A stretch of DNA of 64,000 nt, taken from the NCBI RefSeq assembly GCF_902459645.1, contig NZ_CABPSK010000004.1, forward strand, positions 496,001 to 560,000, written 5' to 3'. The notes beneath the pieces are model-generated. The model did not search any database, was not told where the DNA came from, and saw only the letters and a list, made by a program, of their open reading frames with translations. This DNA comes from Pandoraea pneumonica (GTDB taxonomy: Bacteria > Pseudomonadota > Gammaproteobacteria > Burkholderiales > Burkholderiaceae). Shown piece by piece: positions 1-9,425 of the stretch (positions are counted from its first letter, which is position 1; each line of letters opens with the position of its first letter). The translations under genes and the position numbers were made by a program.

Positions 1-1002
1 CTTCGGCAAATTCAGCAGCGGGCCGAAGTACGGCAACTCGCCCTGCGAGCGTGCGCCGAAGAACAGCATGAGCTTGCCGGTCGCGCCTTTCAGGCGGTTG
101 CGGCGACGGTACTCGGTCATCGCGCGCATCGGCGCTGCGCCCGTGCCCGTGCAGATCATCAGCAGATGCGAGTCGGCGTGATTGGGCATCAGGAACGTGC
201 TGCCGAACGGGCCCATCACGTTCACCACATCGCCCTTCTTCAGATCGCACAGGTAATTCGAGCAGACACCGCCCACCGCTTGCTCGTGATGATCTTTCGT
301 CACCCGCTTCACGGTCAGCGCCAAATTGTTATAACCGGCGCGCTCGCCATCGCGCGGTGAGGCGATCGAATACTGCCGCGCGTGATGCGCACGGCCATCG
401 GCGGTGGTGCCCGGCGGGATGATGCCGATCGACTGGCCCTCAAGCACCGGGAACGGCTGTTTGCCGAAGTCGAGCACGATGTGATGAATATCGCTTTCGG
501 TACTCGTATCGGTCAGGCGGTAGTTGCCCACGACGGTGGCCTGCACCGGCGCCTTGTGGTTGTACAGATTGACGTAGGGCTTGGCGGCGGACCACGGCGG
601 CACGACCGAGCCGCGCACGAGGTCCGAGCCACCGATCACCGGCTCGGCTGAATCGCCCGCCACCGGCGCACCATCACTTGCGCCGTCCTGCGCTGCCTCG
701 CCAATCGTGCCCTGACCGGCGAGCGCATTGTCCTGCGCGGGCAATTCATCCCACGTGAGCTGATCGTCAACGGAGTACGACGCGGCCTTGAGTACGTCGC
801 GCCAGTTGTCGATGGCCCCTGTCGGGCATGGCGAGATACACGCCATGCAACCGTTGCAGGTGTCTGCGCGCACGACGTAGTTGTTCTCGTCGTGCGTGAT
901 CGCGTCGATCGGACACGTCTCTTCGCAGGTATTGCAGCGAATGCAGATCTCCGGATCGATCAGATGCTGCTTCAGAACTTCGACCGGAACGGGGCCGTTC
1001 AT
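1..1002 (-). CDS. boxA: Benzoyl-CoA oxygenase component A (reductase), cut by the left edge
   Basis: Reads leftward from ATG at 1002 and is still open at base 1, giving 334 residues; the family is about 415, so the C-terminus is outside. Two 4Fe-4S motifs sit at the N-terminus (C20-x2-C-x2-C-x3-C and C49-x2-C-x2-C-x3-C). A ferredoxin-NADP reductase part follows, with an RQYS flavin-binding motif and GTGAAPMR nucleotide-binding motif. BoxA passes electrons from NADPH to BoxB. AAGGAG precedes the ATG, and boxB ends 47 bp upstream, so the two are co-transcribed. Identity is very likely from motifs plus context. Confidence 0.95.
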   Translation of the reverse strand, partial: MNGPVPVEVLKQHLIDPEICIRCNTCEETCPIDAITHDENNYVVRADTCNGCMACISPCPTGAIDNWRDVLKAASYSVDDQLTWDELPAQDNALAGQGTIGEAAQDGASDGAPVAGDSAEPVIGGSDLVRGSVVPPWSAAKPYVNLYNHKAPVQATVVGNYRLTDTSTESDIHHIVLDFGKQPFPVLEGQSIGIIPPGTTADGRAHHARQYSIASPRDGERAGYNNLALTVKRVTKDHHEQAVGGVCSNYLCDLKKGDVVNVMGPFGSTFLMPNHADSHLLMICTGTGAAPMRAMTEYRRRNRLKGATGKLMLFFGARSQGELPYFGPLLNLPK

Positions 1003-1049
1003 GATGCTGTCTCCTTGTGGGGTTGCGCTACAGGCTCGATTGGCCCGCT

Positions 1050-2477
1050 TTAGTTAAAGCGCACGTACTCGAAGTCGATCGGCTGGCGATTGATGCCCAG
1101 CGGGGGCGGCGCAATCCAGTTCGCGAACTTGCCCGGCTCGGTCACACGGCCCATGAGCGATGCGACATACGCGCGATCTTCCGCACTCGCGAGCCATTCA
1201 CGCTCGTGTGCGGCCCATTCGGTCTCGCTCACCACGCGGCCATCCGGCGACACACGCACACCGGCAAACGTACCGATTTGGCGGTTGAACGCCTTATGCG
1301 GCACCGTCAGACGGAAGTCGATACCGGCTTTTTCCAGCACCTTGTTCCAGCGATTGACACCCGCCACCGAATCCTTGATGTAGTCGTCGCGCAGCACTTC
1401 GTTCATCGCGTTGAGCATCGGCACTTCGCGCTCCACGAGCTTGCCGTTGTCCACGTCGAGCAGGCGATACATCTGGCCGTTGAGTTGATGATCGTCGTCG
1501 CGCTTGCCTTCTTCGTAGCGCCCCTTCAAGCCCGAGCTATAGAAGATTGCCGCGTTCGACGACTGGTCGGCACCGAACAAGTCGATCGTCACCGAGTAAT
1601 GGAAGTTGATGTAACGCTGAATCGTCGGCAGATCGATCACCCCGGCAGCGCGCAGCTTCGAGACGTCGTCGGTGCCCAGCTCGTTCATCACCTGCGCCGT
1701 ACGCGAAATCACGCGCGACACGCCCGATTCGCCCACGAACATGTGGTGCGCTTCTTCCGTCAGCATGAACTTCGTGGTGCGTGCAAGCGGATCGAAACCC
1801 GATTCGGCCAACGCCGAGAGCTGGAACTTGCCGTCGCGATCGGTGAAGTACGTGAACATATAGAACGCCAGCCAATCCGGCGTCTTCTCGTTGAAGGCCC
1901 CCAGAATGCGCGGGTTGTCTTCATCGCCCGAACGGCGGCCGAGCAGCGCTTCGGCTTCTTCGCGGCCATCGCGGCCGAAGTAGCGATGCAGCAGATAAAC
2001 CATTGCCCACAGGTGACGCCCTTCTTCCACGTTCACCTGAAACAGGTTGCGCAGGTCATACATCGACGGCGCGGTCAGCCCGAGATGGCGCTGCTGCTCC
2101 ACCGATGCCGGTTCCGTGTCGCCTTGCGTCACGATAATGCGGCGCAGGTTCGCGCGATGCTCACCCGGCACTTCCTGCCACGCGGCCTCGCCCTTGTGCT
2201 CGCCGAAGTGAATCTTGCGATCGGCATCGCCCGGCGTGAGGAAAATGCCCCAACGATAGTCCGGCATCTTCACGTGATCGAAGTGCGCCCAGCCGCTCGG
2301 GTCCACGCTCACCGCAGTGCGCAGATACACGTCGAAACCGTGCGAGCCTTCCGGGCCCATGTCGCCCCACCAGGAGAGGAAGTTCGGCTGCCACTGTTCG
2401 AGCGCACGTTGCAACGTGCGGTCGTCGGACAGGTTGACGTTGTTGGGGATCTTCTCGCTGTAGTTGATCGAAGCCAT
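1050..2477 (-). CDS. boxB: Benzoyl-CoA 2,3-epoxidase, di-iron oxygenase subunit
   Basis: 475 residues, the full family length. BoxB is the soluble di-iron monooxygenase that converts benzoyl-CoA to the 2,3-epoxide using electrons from BoxA. Two carboxylate-His iron-binding motifs are visible: EEGRH around residues 151-155 and EEAHH around 241-245, with an aspartate near 213 as a further likely ligand. The start ATG follows an AGGA element. It lies between boxC and boxA on the same strand, as in other beta-proteobacterial box clusters. Confidence 0.97.
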   Translation of the reverse strand: MASINYSEKIPNNVNLSDDRTLQRALEQWQPNFLSWWGDMGPEGSHGFDVYLRTAVSVDPSGWAHFDHVKMPDYRWGIFLTPGDADRKIHFGEHKGEAAWQEVPGEHRANLRRIIVTQGDTEPASVEQQRHLGLTAPSMYDLRNLFQVNVEEGRHLWAMVYLLHRYFGRDGREEAEALLGRRSGDEDNPRILGAFNEKTPDWLAFYMFTYFTDRDGKFQLSALAESGFDPLARTTKFMLTEEAHHMFVGESGVSRVISRTAQVMNELGTDDVSKLRAAGVIDLPTIQRYINFHYSVTIDLFGADQSSNAAIFYSSGLKGRYEEGKRDDDHQLNGQMYRLLDVDNGKLVEREVPMLNAMNEVLRDDYIKDSVAGVNRWNKVLEKAGIDFRLTVPHKAFNRQIGTFAGVRVSPDGRVVSETEWAAHEREWLASAEDRAYVASLMGRVTEPGKFANWIAPPPLGINRQPIDFEYVRFN

Positions 2478-2532
2478 CGTGGGAATCCTCGTGTCTCGTG
2501 CGTATCTGTGGAAACGTCGCGTTGTGTACCTG
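2478..2532. other. boxC-boxB spacer
   Basis: No gene; contains the boxB ribosome site (CGAGGATT) before ATG 2477 and the start of the tandem repeat. Confidence 0.6.
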
Positions 2533-2581
2533 GTTGACGTCAGCGGGCTGACGTCAGCGGGTTGAAGTCAGCTAGCTGTCG
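2533..2581. repeat. About 14-bp tandem repeat between boxC and boxB
   Basis: Three to four imperfect copies of TGACGTCAGCGGGY follow each other directly after the boxC stop. The first two copies are nearly identical and the later ones degenerate. Each unit contains the palindrome TGACGTCA. It lies inside the boxCBA transcript, so it could affect mRNA structure or simply be slippage product. Confidence 0.7.
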
Positions 2582-4237
2582 TCAGACGCGGTTCAAATCA
2601 AATTGCGCCTTGTTGCCCTTGCCGTAGACCTTCAGCGCACCCTTCTCGCCCACGGCGTTCGGGCGGATGAAGATCCAGTTCTGCCAGGCCGACAGACGTC
2701 CGAAGATGCGCGTGTTCATCGTCTCTTTGCCGTTGAAGCGCAGGTTCGCTTCCAGACCGGTGAGCGCATCGGGCGACATCGCCGCGCGCTCTTCGATGGC
2801 GATGCGAATTTCGTCGGGCCAATCCAGATCGTCGACCGCAGCCGTCACCAACCCGAGACGCTCGGCCTCGTCCGGACGCACCCGGCGGCCGATGGTCTCG
2901 CGCACTGCGTCGAGTTCGGCCTTGTCTTCGTAGAAGCGGCGTGCCAAACGCGATTGGTCGGTCACCATCGGCAGCAAACCGAAGTTCACTTCCGAGAGCG
3001 TGATGGCCGGTTCGTCTTCTTCGCTGGCCGGCAGGGCTGCCATATACGTGCGGTCGGCAGCGAAGGCGAATTCGGCGAGCGTGCCGGTGAAGCAAGAATC
3101 CGGCTCGATGAGCGCGAACAGCGAGCGCGACGACACATCGATACGGGCGAACGTGCGACGCAGCAGACCAATGGTTTCGCGCACGAGCCAGTGGTTTTGA
3201 TTCGCGATGAGCGAGGCGTCAGCGGCCAGCACGTGTTGTGCGTCGCCTTCGGTACGCAGCAGCCAAGTGCCGATGTCGAGTTCGTTCGTACGCAGATTGA
3301 GGATGGCGTCGTCGAGTTCACGCGCCATTTGCAGCGGCCACCAGCGCACGCCAGCGGCTTCGATGCCCGCGATGTCTTGCGGCGGTGCCGACTTCGGTGC
3401 CTTCACGGTCAGGCTTGCCGTGCGATTGACGCGGTCGATTTCCACGTCGACGAATTCGTAACGGATCGCATCCGGCTCGTCGGTACGCTCGATGCGGGTG
3501 AGCGTCACGCCCTTGCCGCCCGGACGATCGCTTTGCTGGGCCAGTTCGAGCGCACGGGCCGAGATGGTTTGGGCGAACTGCGCCGGTTTGACCACTTCGT
3601 CGACCAGACGCCATTGCTTCGCGCGCTCGCCGCGAATGCCTTCCACGATGGTGCAGAAGATGTCGGCGCGGTCGTTGCGCACATGGCGCTTGTCGGTCAG
3701 ACGCGTGAGGCCGCCGGTGCCCGGCAGCACGCCAAGCAGCGGCACTTCGGGCAGCGACACCGACGACGAGCGGTCATCGACCAGGAAAATCTCGTCGCAG
3801 GCCAGTGCTAATTCGTATCCGCCGCCAGCGCACGCGCCGTTCACAGCGGCAAGAAATTTCAGGCCGGAATGGCGGCTGGAGTCTTCCAGACCGTTACGCG
3901 TTTCGTTGGTGAATTTGCAGAAGTTGACCTTCCATGCGTGCGAGGACAACCCGAGCATGAAGATGTTGGCGCCCGAGCAGAACACACGGTCCTTGGCGCT
4001 CGTGACCACCACGGTCTTAACTTCAGGGTGCTCGAAGCGGATGCGCTGAACGGCATCGTGCAGTTCGATGTCCACGCCGAGATCGTACGAATTGAGCTTG
4101 AGCTTGTAGCCCTCGCGAATGCCGCCGTCCTCAGCGATATCAATCGTGAGCGTGGCGACCGGGCCTTCGAAACTCAGTTTCCAGTGCTTGTACTGCGTGG
4201 GGTCCGTACGGTAGTCGACGTGGGGTTTGCCGAACAT
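2582..4237 (-). CDS. boxC: Benzoyl-CoA-dihydrodiol lyase
   Basis: 551 residues from the ATG at 4237, chosen because GGAGG lies just upstream; an in-frame TTG four codons earlier overlaps that ribosome site and is less likely. BoxC is a long crotonase-family enzyme that opens the epoxide ring with loss of formate, giving 3,4-dehydroadipyl-CoA semialdehyde. The GACAGGGYEL-like oxyanion region is visible as ACAGGGYELALACDE, and the N-terminus begins FGKPHVDYRTDP. First gene of the leftward boxCBA operon, directly behind a strong promoter. Confidence 0.96.
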   Translation of the reverse strand: MFGKPHVDYRTDPTQYKHWKLSFEGPVATLTIDIAEDGGIREGYKLKLNSYDLGVDIELHDAVQRIRFEHPEVKTVVVTSAKDRVFCSGANIFMLGLSSHAWKVNFCKFTNETRNGLEDSSRHSGLKFLAAVNGACAGGGYELALACDEIFLVDDRSSSVSLPEVPLLGVLPGTGGLTRLTDKRHVRNDRADIFCTIVEGIRGERAKQWRLVDEVVKPAQFAQTISARALELAQQSDRPGGKGVTLTRIERTDEPDAIRYEFVDVEIDRVNRTASLTVKAPKSAPPQDIAGIEAAGVRWWPLQMARELDDAILNLRTNELDIGTWLLRTEGDAQHVLAADASLIANQNHWLVRETIGLLRRTFARIDVSSRSLFALIEPDSCFTGTLAEFAFAADRTYMAALPASEEDEPAITLSEVNFGLLPMVTDQSRLARRFYEDKAELDAVRETIGRRVRPDEAERLGLVTAAVDDLDWPDEIRIAIEERAAMSPDALTGLEANLRFNGKETMNTRIFGRLSAWQNWIFIRPNAVGEKGALKVYGKGNKAQFDLNRV

Positions 4238-4275
4238 GATTGCCTCCAACTCGAATAATGATCTTGTTGAATTGC

Positions 4276-4304
4276 AATATAGTGCAGCACAAACCCATCG
4301 TCAA
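4276..4304 (-). promoter_or_regulatory. boxCBA promoter with embedded TGCA operator
   Basis: On the minus strand TTGACG (4304-4299) is followed after exactly 17 bases by TATATT (4281-4276), a near-consensus sigma70 promoter. The -10 box is flanked by TGCA on both sides (4273-4276 and 4283-4286, TGCA-N6-TGCA), so a repressor bound there would block polymerase. TGCA motifs are recalled as the recognition element of the BzdR/BoxR family; assignment to BoxR is inference. Confidence 0.75.
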
Positions 4305-4349
4305 CGGTTAACTTGAAGAAAAATGAATTATTTTGCAGTAACGCGACGA

Positions 4350-5264
4350 TCAGTCGGTCGATAACTGCACTGCGAGGCGTCCCCGAAGTTGCAGATAAGC
4401 GTCCGCGAGCGCCCGCCCGCCGGTGTCGAAGCTCATATCCGCCTTGGCGTAGAAGTCTTGGCGACCTGCCAAAATTCGCTTGAGGTCGTCCATCGCTTCG
4501 GCATTCCCCGACATCGGCCGCAGATCGCCTTGCGCCACCACGCGCTTCATATGCTCTTCCGGCGAAGCTTGCAGCCAGACCGTATAGCAGTGAGTCAGGA
4601 GGAAATTAAACGTTGCCGCGTCGCTCACGATCCCGCCCGGCGAAGCGATCACGGCGCGCGGATGCTCGGCCACGACGGCCTCGAGCGCCCGCAACTCGTA
4701 GCGCCGGTAAGCCGTGGCACCGTAGAGCGAATAGATTTCCGACGGCGGACAGCCCGCCAATTGCTCGATCACGCGATTGAGTTCGACGAACGGCACGTGC
4801 ATGTCGTCGGCCAACATGCGGCCCAGCGTGGACTTGCCCGCGCCACGCAAGCCGATCAGGGCAATCCGCCCGCGCCGGTCCGGATCGCGCTCGCTGCCTG
4901 CAAACAGTTCGCTGAGCGCCTGACGGGCACGCGTAAGCGCCTCGCCATCACGGCCGTGCAAGATTTCGCGAATCAGCAGCCACTCGGCGGACGACGTGGT
5001 TTCGTCCCCGACGATTTCCGCCAATGTGCAATTTAGTGCCTGTGCAAGCTGGCGCAGGAATAGCACGGACGCATTGCCCACGCCCGACTCCAGATTGGCC
5101 ACATGACGCTCGGACACCTCCGCGTCGAGCGCCAGCGCCTTACGGGTCAAGCCACGGCGGGCGCGCAGCGTGCGTACACGCTCGCCCAGCGCAACCAGGA
5201 ACGGGTCTTTCTCTACGGCGGCACGCGCCGTCAACACCCCATCGGCAGGCGCACTCTTATTCAT
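4350..5264 (-). CDS. boxR: BoxR, benzoyl-CoA-responsive regulator (XRE HTH + shikimate kinase-like domain)
   Basis: 304 residues. Residues about 25-88 form an XRE-type helix-turn-helix (GLTRKALALDAEVSERHVA), and about 130-300 a shikimate-kinase-like domain with P-loop GLRGAGKS at 138-145. This two-domain arrangement is the BzdR/BoxR family, where the kinase-like domain binds benzoyl-CoA and releases repression. It is transcribed toward boxC with an 112-bp gap and has its own upstream region shared with the divergent operon. A CGAGGAT element precedes the ATG. Confidence 0.95.
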   Translation of the reverse strand: MNKSAPADGVLTARAAVEKDPFLVALGERVRTLRARRGLTRKALALDAEVSERHVANLESGVGNASVLFLRQLAQALNCTLAEIVGDETTSSAEWLLIREILHGRDGEALTRARQALSELFAGSERDPDRRGRIALIGLRGAGKSTLGRMLADDMHVPFVELNRVIEQLAGCPPSEIYSLYGATAYRRYELRALEAVVAEHPRAVIASPGGIVSDAATFNFLLTHCYTVWLQASPEEHMKRVVAQGDLRPMSGNAEAMDDLKRILAGRQDFYAKADMSFDTGGRALADAYLQLRGRLAVQLSTD

Positions 5265-5304
5265 CGGGCGAGATCCTCGGAACAGGTAACATGTAATATA
5301 TTGC

Positions 5305-5333
5305 TTGACAGCGAAAATTGCATGCTCTAATTT
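5305..5333 (+). promoter_or_regulatory. Sigma70-like promoter of the rightward box operon, with TGCA in the spacer
   Basis: TTGACA at 5305-5310, a 17-base spacer and TAATTT at 5328-5333. TGCA at 5319-5322 lies in the spacer, and TATATTGC at 5297-5304 abuts the -35; the boxC promoter contains the same TATATTGC string. Transcription would start near 5340, leaving a leader of about 185 bases before the first gene. Control by BoxR is inferred. Confidence 0.7.
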
Positions 5334-5524
5334 TCACCATGCGTCGATAAAAAAGCAAACGCGGACGGTAGTCCGACCTGATCGGCGTCAAACCCGGTGT
5401 ACGGAAGATCGTCAGAACAAGACAGTGCGAGCCGCCGCTCGCGTTTCACCTGCGCGCGTCCGAAGGCGCTGCGCAGTGACATGAAGCGGCCAGTTTGCCA
5501 TTGCGTCATCCCCAGGAGACATGG

Positions 5525-5995
5525 ATGGATGTGCCCCAATTTCAGGCGCTGATCGCCGACCTCACGCGCCAACTCGACGGACGCGCGCTCGACGCCAGCC
5601 TCGCCGACTGGCTCAACACGCACTATGGTGCCGACACGCCCGGCTTCGCCGCGCTCACCGACGCGTGCAACATCGGTGTTGCCGACGGCTGGCTGTGCAA
5701 CCGCGAAGGCGGTGGCATTCGTTATGGCCGAGTGATCAAGCCGACACCCGAGACGCACGGCTTTTCCGTCGATGTCGTCGACATGGCCGATCTGGCCGGC
5801 CCGCACCATGTGCATCCGAACGGCGAAATCGATCTGATCATGCCGTTCACGCCCGGCGCGACCTTCGACGGGCATCCGGCCGGGTGGTGTGTCTACGGCC
5901 CCGGCACGGCGCATCGCCCGACAGTGGCGCATGGCCGCGCACTCGTCCTTTATCTCCTGCCCCAGGGGGCGATCGAATTCACCCGCAGCGCCTGA
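5525..5995 (+). CDS. DUF4863 family protein (4-hydroxylaminobenzoate lyase-like, PnbB family)
   Basis: 156 residues from ATG 5525, which has AGGAGA six bases upstream; an in-frame start at 5495 lacks one. A cupin-like histidine cluster (HHVHPNGEID, about residues 100-109) suggests a metal site. The family includes 4-hydroxylaminobenzoate lyase PnbB, but DUF4863 members also occur regularly in box clusters where their role is not established. First gene of the operon with boxD and the ligase. Function here is unproven; a housekeeping role on aromatic acid or CoA intermediates is a guess. Confidence 0.75.
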   Translation: MDVPQFQALIADLTRQLDGRALDASLADWLNTHYGADTPGFAALTDACNIGVADGWLCNREGGGIRYGRVIKPTPETHGFSVDVVDMADLAGPHHVHPNGEIDLIMPFTPGATFDGHPAGWCVYGPGTAHRPTVAHGRALVLYLLPQGAIEFTRSA

Positions 5996-6065
5996 CACCC
6001 GATCACACGAGGGTTACGTCTTCGTGCGATCTGAATCCCGTGCGCTTGCCTACCGAGCCTTTGTC

Positions 6066-7643
6066 ATGAGTACGCCTGCTTTGCTGGAAAACTACGTCGC
6101 TGGTCAATGGGTGGCCGGTCGTGGCGAGGGCACCACCCTCACCGACCCTGTCACCGGCGAGACGCTCGCGCGGGTATCGAGCGACGGTCTCGATCTGGAC
6201 GCCGCGTTTGCTTTCGCGCGCGACACGGCCGGACCGGCGTTGCGCGCATTGTCGTTTGCCGAGCGTGCACAGCGGCTTTCGCAAATCGTCGCCACGTTGC
6301 AAGCGAATCGCGACGACTACTACGCCATTGCAACCGCCAATTCCGGCACCGTCGCCACCGACTCTGCCGTCGACATCGATGGTGCGATTTACACGCTGTC
6401 GACCTACGCCAAGTTGGGCGCATCGCTGGGCGAAGCCCACACGCTGCTCGATGGCGCTGCGACGCCGCTCGCGAAAGACGGCTCGTTTGCCGTGCGCCAT
6501 GTCTTGCGTCCGACACCAGGCGTGGCGCTCTTCATCAACGCCTTCAACTTCCCGTCGTGGGGACTGTGGGAGAAAGCCGCCGCCGCCCTGCTCGCAGGCG
6601 TGCCGGTAATCGTGAAACCTGCCACGTCTACCGCTTGGCTCACGCAGCGCATGGTGGCCGATGTCGTCGCCGCCGACGTGCTGCCGAGGGGCAGTCTCTC
6701 GATCATTTGCGGCAGCGCCGCCGGATTGCTCGATCGTATCGGGCCGTTCGACGTGGTGTCCTTCACCGGATCGGCGGCCACTGCGGCCACGCTGCGCGCG
6801 CATCCGGCCTTCACGGAGCGCTCCGCGCGTATCAACGTGGAAGCCGACAGCCTGAACAGCGCCCTCCTGTTGCCCGACGCCGCGCCCGGCACTGCCGCGT
6901 TCGATCAATTCGTGCGCGAAGTTGCCCGTGAGATGACCGTCAAGTCGGGCCAAAAGTGCACCGCCATTCGCCGCGCGTTGGTGCCGCTGGAACACTTCGA
7001 TGCCGCCGCGAGTGCGATTGCCGAGCGTTTGGCGAAAACGACCGTCGGCAATCCGCGCAATGAGAACGTCCGAATGGGGTCGCTCGTGAGTGCGGCGCAA
7101 AAACGTACCGTGCTCGAGGGCATTGCCGAGCTGCAAGCCGAAGCGCAGACGCTGTACGACGGCAATCGCGAAGCCACGTTTATCGATGCCGATGCGCAGA
7201 GTGCCTGTTTCGCCCCCGTGCTGCTCGGCCTGCGCGATGGCGCGTCGGGGCAGCGCGTGCACGACACCGAAGTGTTCGGGCCTGTCGCCACGCTGGTGGG
7301 TTACCGAGATGTCGGCGAGGCCGTCGCCCTCGCCAAACGCGGTCAAGGATCGCTCGTCGTGTCGCTATTCAGCAATGACGCCCTCGCGATGCGTGCGCCT
7401 GCGCTTGCGTTGGCCGACGCGCATGGCCGAGTGCATGCGGTCGATCCATCGGTTGCCAAAACGCAGACCGGCCACGGCAACGTGATGCCCCAATCGTTGC
7501 ATGGCGGCCCGGGGCGTGCCGGTGGCGGTGAGGAATTGGGCGGCCTGCGCGCGCTGCGTTTCTATCACGTGCGCTCGGCGGCACAAGGCCCCGCCGCACT
7601 GGTCGAAGCGCTCACGGCCGATGCCGTCGAATTGCCCAAGTAA
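6066..7643 (+). CDS. boxD: 3,4-dehydroadipyl-CoA semialdehyde dehydrogenase
   Basis: 525 residues from ATG 6066; an upstream in-frame extension to 5889 overlaps the previous gene and is rejected. Aldehyde dehydrogenase fold close to the PaaZ N-terminal domain. The catalytic Cys is C298 in KSGQKCTA and the general-base Glu is E259 in NVEAD. BoxD oxidises the BoxC product to the dehydroadipyl-CoA acid, NADP-dependent in studied members. It follows the DUF4863 gene by 70 bp on the same strand. Confidence 0.94.
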   Translation: MSTPALLENYVAGQWVAGRGEGTTLTDPVTGETLARVSSDGLDLDAAFAFARDTAGPALRALSFAERAQRLSQIVATLQANRDDYYAIATANSGTVATDSAVDIDGAIYTLSTYAKLGASLGEAHTLLDGAATPLAKDGSFAVRHVLRPTPGVALFINAFNFPSWGLWEKAAAALLAGVPVIVKPATSTAWLTQRMVADVVAADVLPRGSLSIICGSAAGLLDRIGPFDVVSFTGSAATAATLRAHPAFTERSARINVEADSLNSALLLPDAAPGTAAFDQFVREVAREMTVKSGQKCTAIRRALVPLEHFDAAASAIAERLAKTTVGNPRNENVRMGSLVSAAQKRTVLEGIAELQAEAQTLYDGNREATFIDADAQSACFAPVLLGLRDGASGQRVHDTEVFGPVATLVGYRDVGEAVALAKRGQGSLVVSLFSNDALAMRAPALALADAHGRVHAVDPSVAKTQTGHGNVMPQSLHGGPGRAGGGEELGGLRALRFYHVRSAAQGPAALVEALTADAVELPK

Positions 7644-7820
7644 TCGTTATTCGTTGTCGCCGCTTTTCATCGTAGTGAATCGTTAGCCGTTAGTAGTCGC
7701 AAGCCGTCGTAGTCAAGGTGTTTCACACAGGTGCCGTCAGAGCGCCGTAGAGAACCAACGCCGTGTGCGCGTTGCCCTCGCTCGTAGGCAGGGCACGCGC
7801 GGCGATCCACCGGAGGCAAC

Positions 7821-9395
7821 ATGGAAGCCGTACTGACCCCACCGCCGGCGAACTTCAACTTCGCCGCGCACCTTGAAGCGCTCAATCGCGCGCGCGCCGC
7901 CAAGACGGCGTATCTCGACGACACGCAGTCCCTCACCTATGGCGAACTCGCCGAGCGCAGCCGGCGCTTCGCCACGGGACTTGCGCGTGCGGGCGTGCAC
8001 CGCGAAGAGCGCATTTTGCTCGTGATGCTCGACACCATCGACTTGCCGGTCGCCTTTCTCGGCGCACTTTATGCGGGTGTGGTGCCTGTCGTCGTCAACA
8101 CGCTGCTCACCGCCGACGACTACGCGTACATGATGGCGCACAGTAAAGCGCAGCTCGTCATTGCGTCCGGCGCGCTGATGCCGACCGTGCAGGCAGCGCT
8201 CGATCAAATGAGCGCCCCGCCGCCATGCATCGTCTCGCAGCCGGTCGCCGTGGCAGATGCCAGCGACGCCGCACAGCAAACGCCGCCCGTCACCTTCGAT
8301 GCGCTCGTCGACGGCCCGCCCAGCGCGCTGCCTGCCGATACCGCGGGTGACGACATCGCCTTCTGGCTGTACTCGTCGGGCTCGACCGGCAAGCCCAAGG
8401 GCACGGTGCATACGCACGCGAACTTGCACTGGACGGTTGAGACTTACGCCCGCAACGTGCTCGGCATTCGCGAGGACGATGTCGTGTTTTCTGCGGCGAA
8501 GCTGTTTTTCGCCTATGGGCTTGGCAACGGGCTCACGTTCCCGCTGTCGGTCGGTGCGACCGTCGTTCTGATGGCCGAGCGGCCCACCGCCGAAGCGGTG
8601 GCGCAGCGGCTGAAACAACATCGTCCGACCATCTTCTACGGTGTGCCTACGCTGTACGCGAACCTACTCGCGTCCCCGCATCTGCCCGCGCGCGCCGACG
8701 TCTCGCTGCGCTTGTGCACGTCCGCTGGCGAAGCGTTGCCGCGTGAGATCGGTGAGCGTTTCACCGCGCACTTCGGCGCGGAGATTCTGGACGGCATCGG
8801 CTCGACCGAGATGCTGCACATCTTCTTGTCGAATCGCGCGGGGCAAGTCGCCTACGGCACGACTGGCGAGCCCGTGCCGGGCTATTCGGTGGAACTGCGC
8901 GACGAAAACGGACTGCCCGTGCCCGATGGCGAGATCGGCGACTTGTACATCAAGGGGCCGAGCGCAGCGCTGATGTATTGGTGCAATCGCGAGAAATCGC
9001 GCGCCACGTTTCTCGGCGACTGGCTCAAGAGCGGCGACAAGTACCAGCGTCTGCCCAGTGGGTATTACGTCTATGCCGGGCGTAGTGACGATATGCTCAA
9101 GGTCAGCGGCCAGTACGTCTCGCCCATCGAAGTCGAGATGGTGTTGATGCAGCACGACGCAGTCCTCGAAGCGGGCGTGGTCGGCCGTGACGACAACGGT
9201 CTGACGAAAACGCAGGCGTTTGTCGTACTCAAGCCCGGTGTCGTGGCCGATGACGAGATGGCCACCGCGCTCAAGGCGTTCGTCAAGGCGCGTCTGGCGC
9301 CGCATAAATACCCTCGCGAGCTGGTGTTCGTCGACGATTTGCCGAAGACGGCCACGGGCAAGGTACAACGCTTCAAGCTGCGCGAGATGCTATAG
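7821..9395 (+). CDS. bclA: Benzoate-CoA ligase
   Basis: 524 residues, ANL superfamily. The AMP-binding P-loop YSSGSTGKPKG lies near 177-187, the hinge motif YAGRSDDMLKVSG near 420, and the C-terminal catalytic lysine in PKTATGKVQR. It activates benzoate (ATP to AMP + PPi) to start the box pathway. CGGAGG stands before the ATG. A 177-bp gap separates it from boxD; nothing clear is seen there, so it is probably in the same transcript. Activity on other benzoates or on 2-aminobenzoate cannot be excluded. Confidence 0.93.
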   Translation: MEAVLTPPPANFNFAAHLEALNRARAAKTAYLDDTQSLTYGELAERSRRFATGLARAGVHREERILLVMLDTIDLPVAFLGALYAGVVPVVVNTLLTADDYAYMMAHSKAQLVIASGALMPTVQAALDQMSAPPPCIVSQPVAVADASDAAQQTPPVTFDALVDGPPSALPADTAGDDIAFWLYSSGSTGKPKGTVHTHANLHWTVETYARNVLGIREDDVVFSAAKLFFAYGLGNGLTFPLSVGATVVLMAERPTAEAVAQRLKQHRPTIFYGVPTLYANLLASPHLPARADVSLRLCTSAGEALPREIGERFTAHFGAEILDGIGSTEMLHIFLSNRAGQVAYGTTGEPVPGYSVELRDENGLPVPDGEIGDLYIKGPSAALMYWCNREKSRATFLGDWLKSGDKYQRLPSGYYVYAGRSDDMLKVSGQYVSPIEVEMVLMQHDAVLEAGVVGRDDNGLTKTQAFVVLKPGVVADDEMATALKAFVKARLAPHKYPRELVFVDDLPKTATGKVQRFKLREML

Positions 9396-9425
9396 GGTCG
9401 GTTCACCCTAGGAGAAGACGAAACG

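Noticed and set aside
1017-2537. A 506-codon plus-strand frame opposite boxB
   Set aside because: Antisense shadow; composition is Arg/His-rich and boxB is clear.
2603-3811. A 402-codon plus-strand frame opposite boxC
   Set aside because: Antisense shadow of boxC.
6003-7346. A 447-codon minus-strand frame opposite boxD
   Set aside because: Antisense shadow of boxD with Gly/Arg-rich composition.
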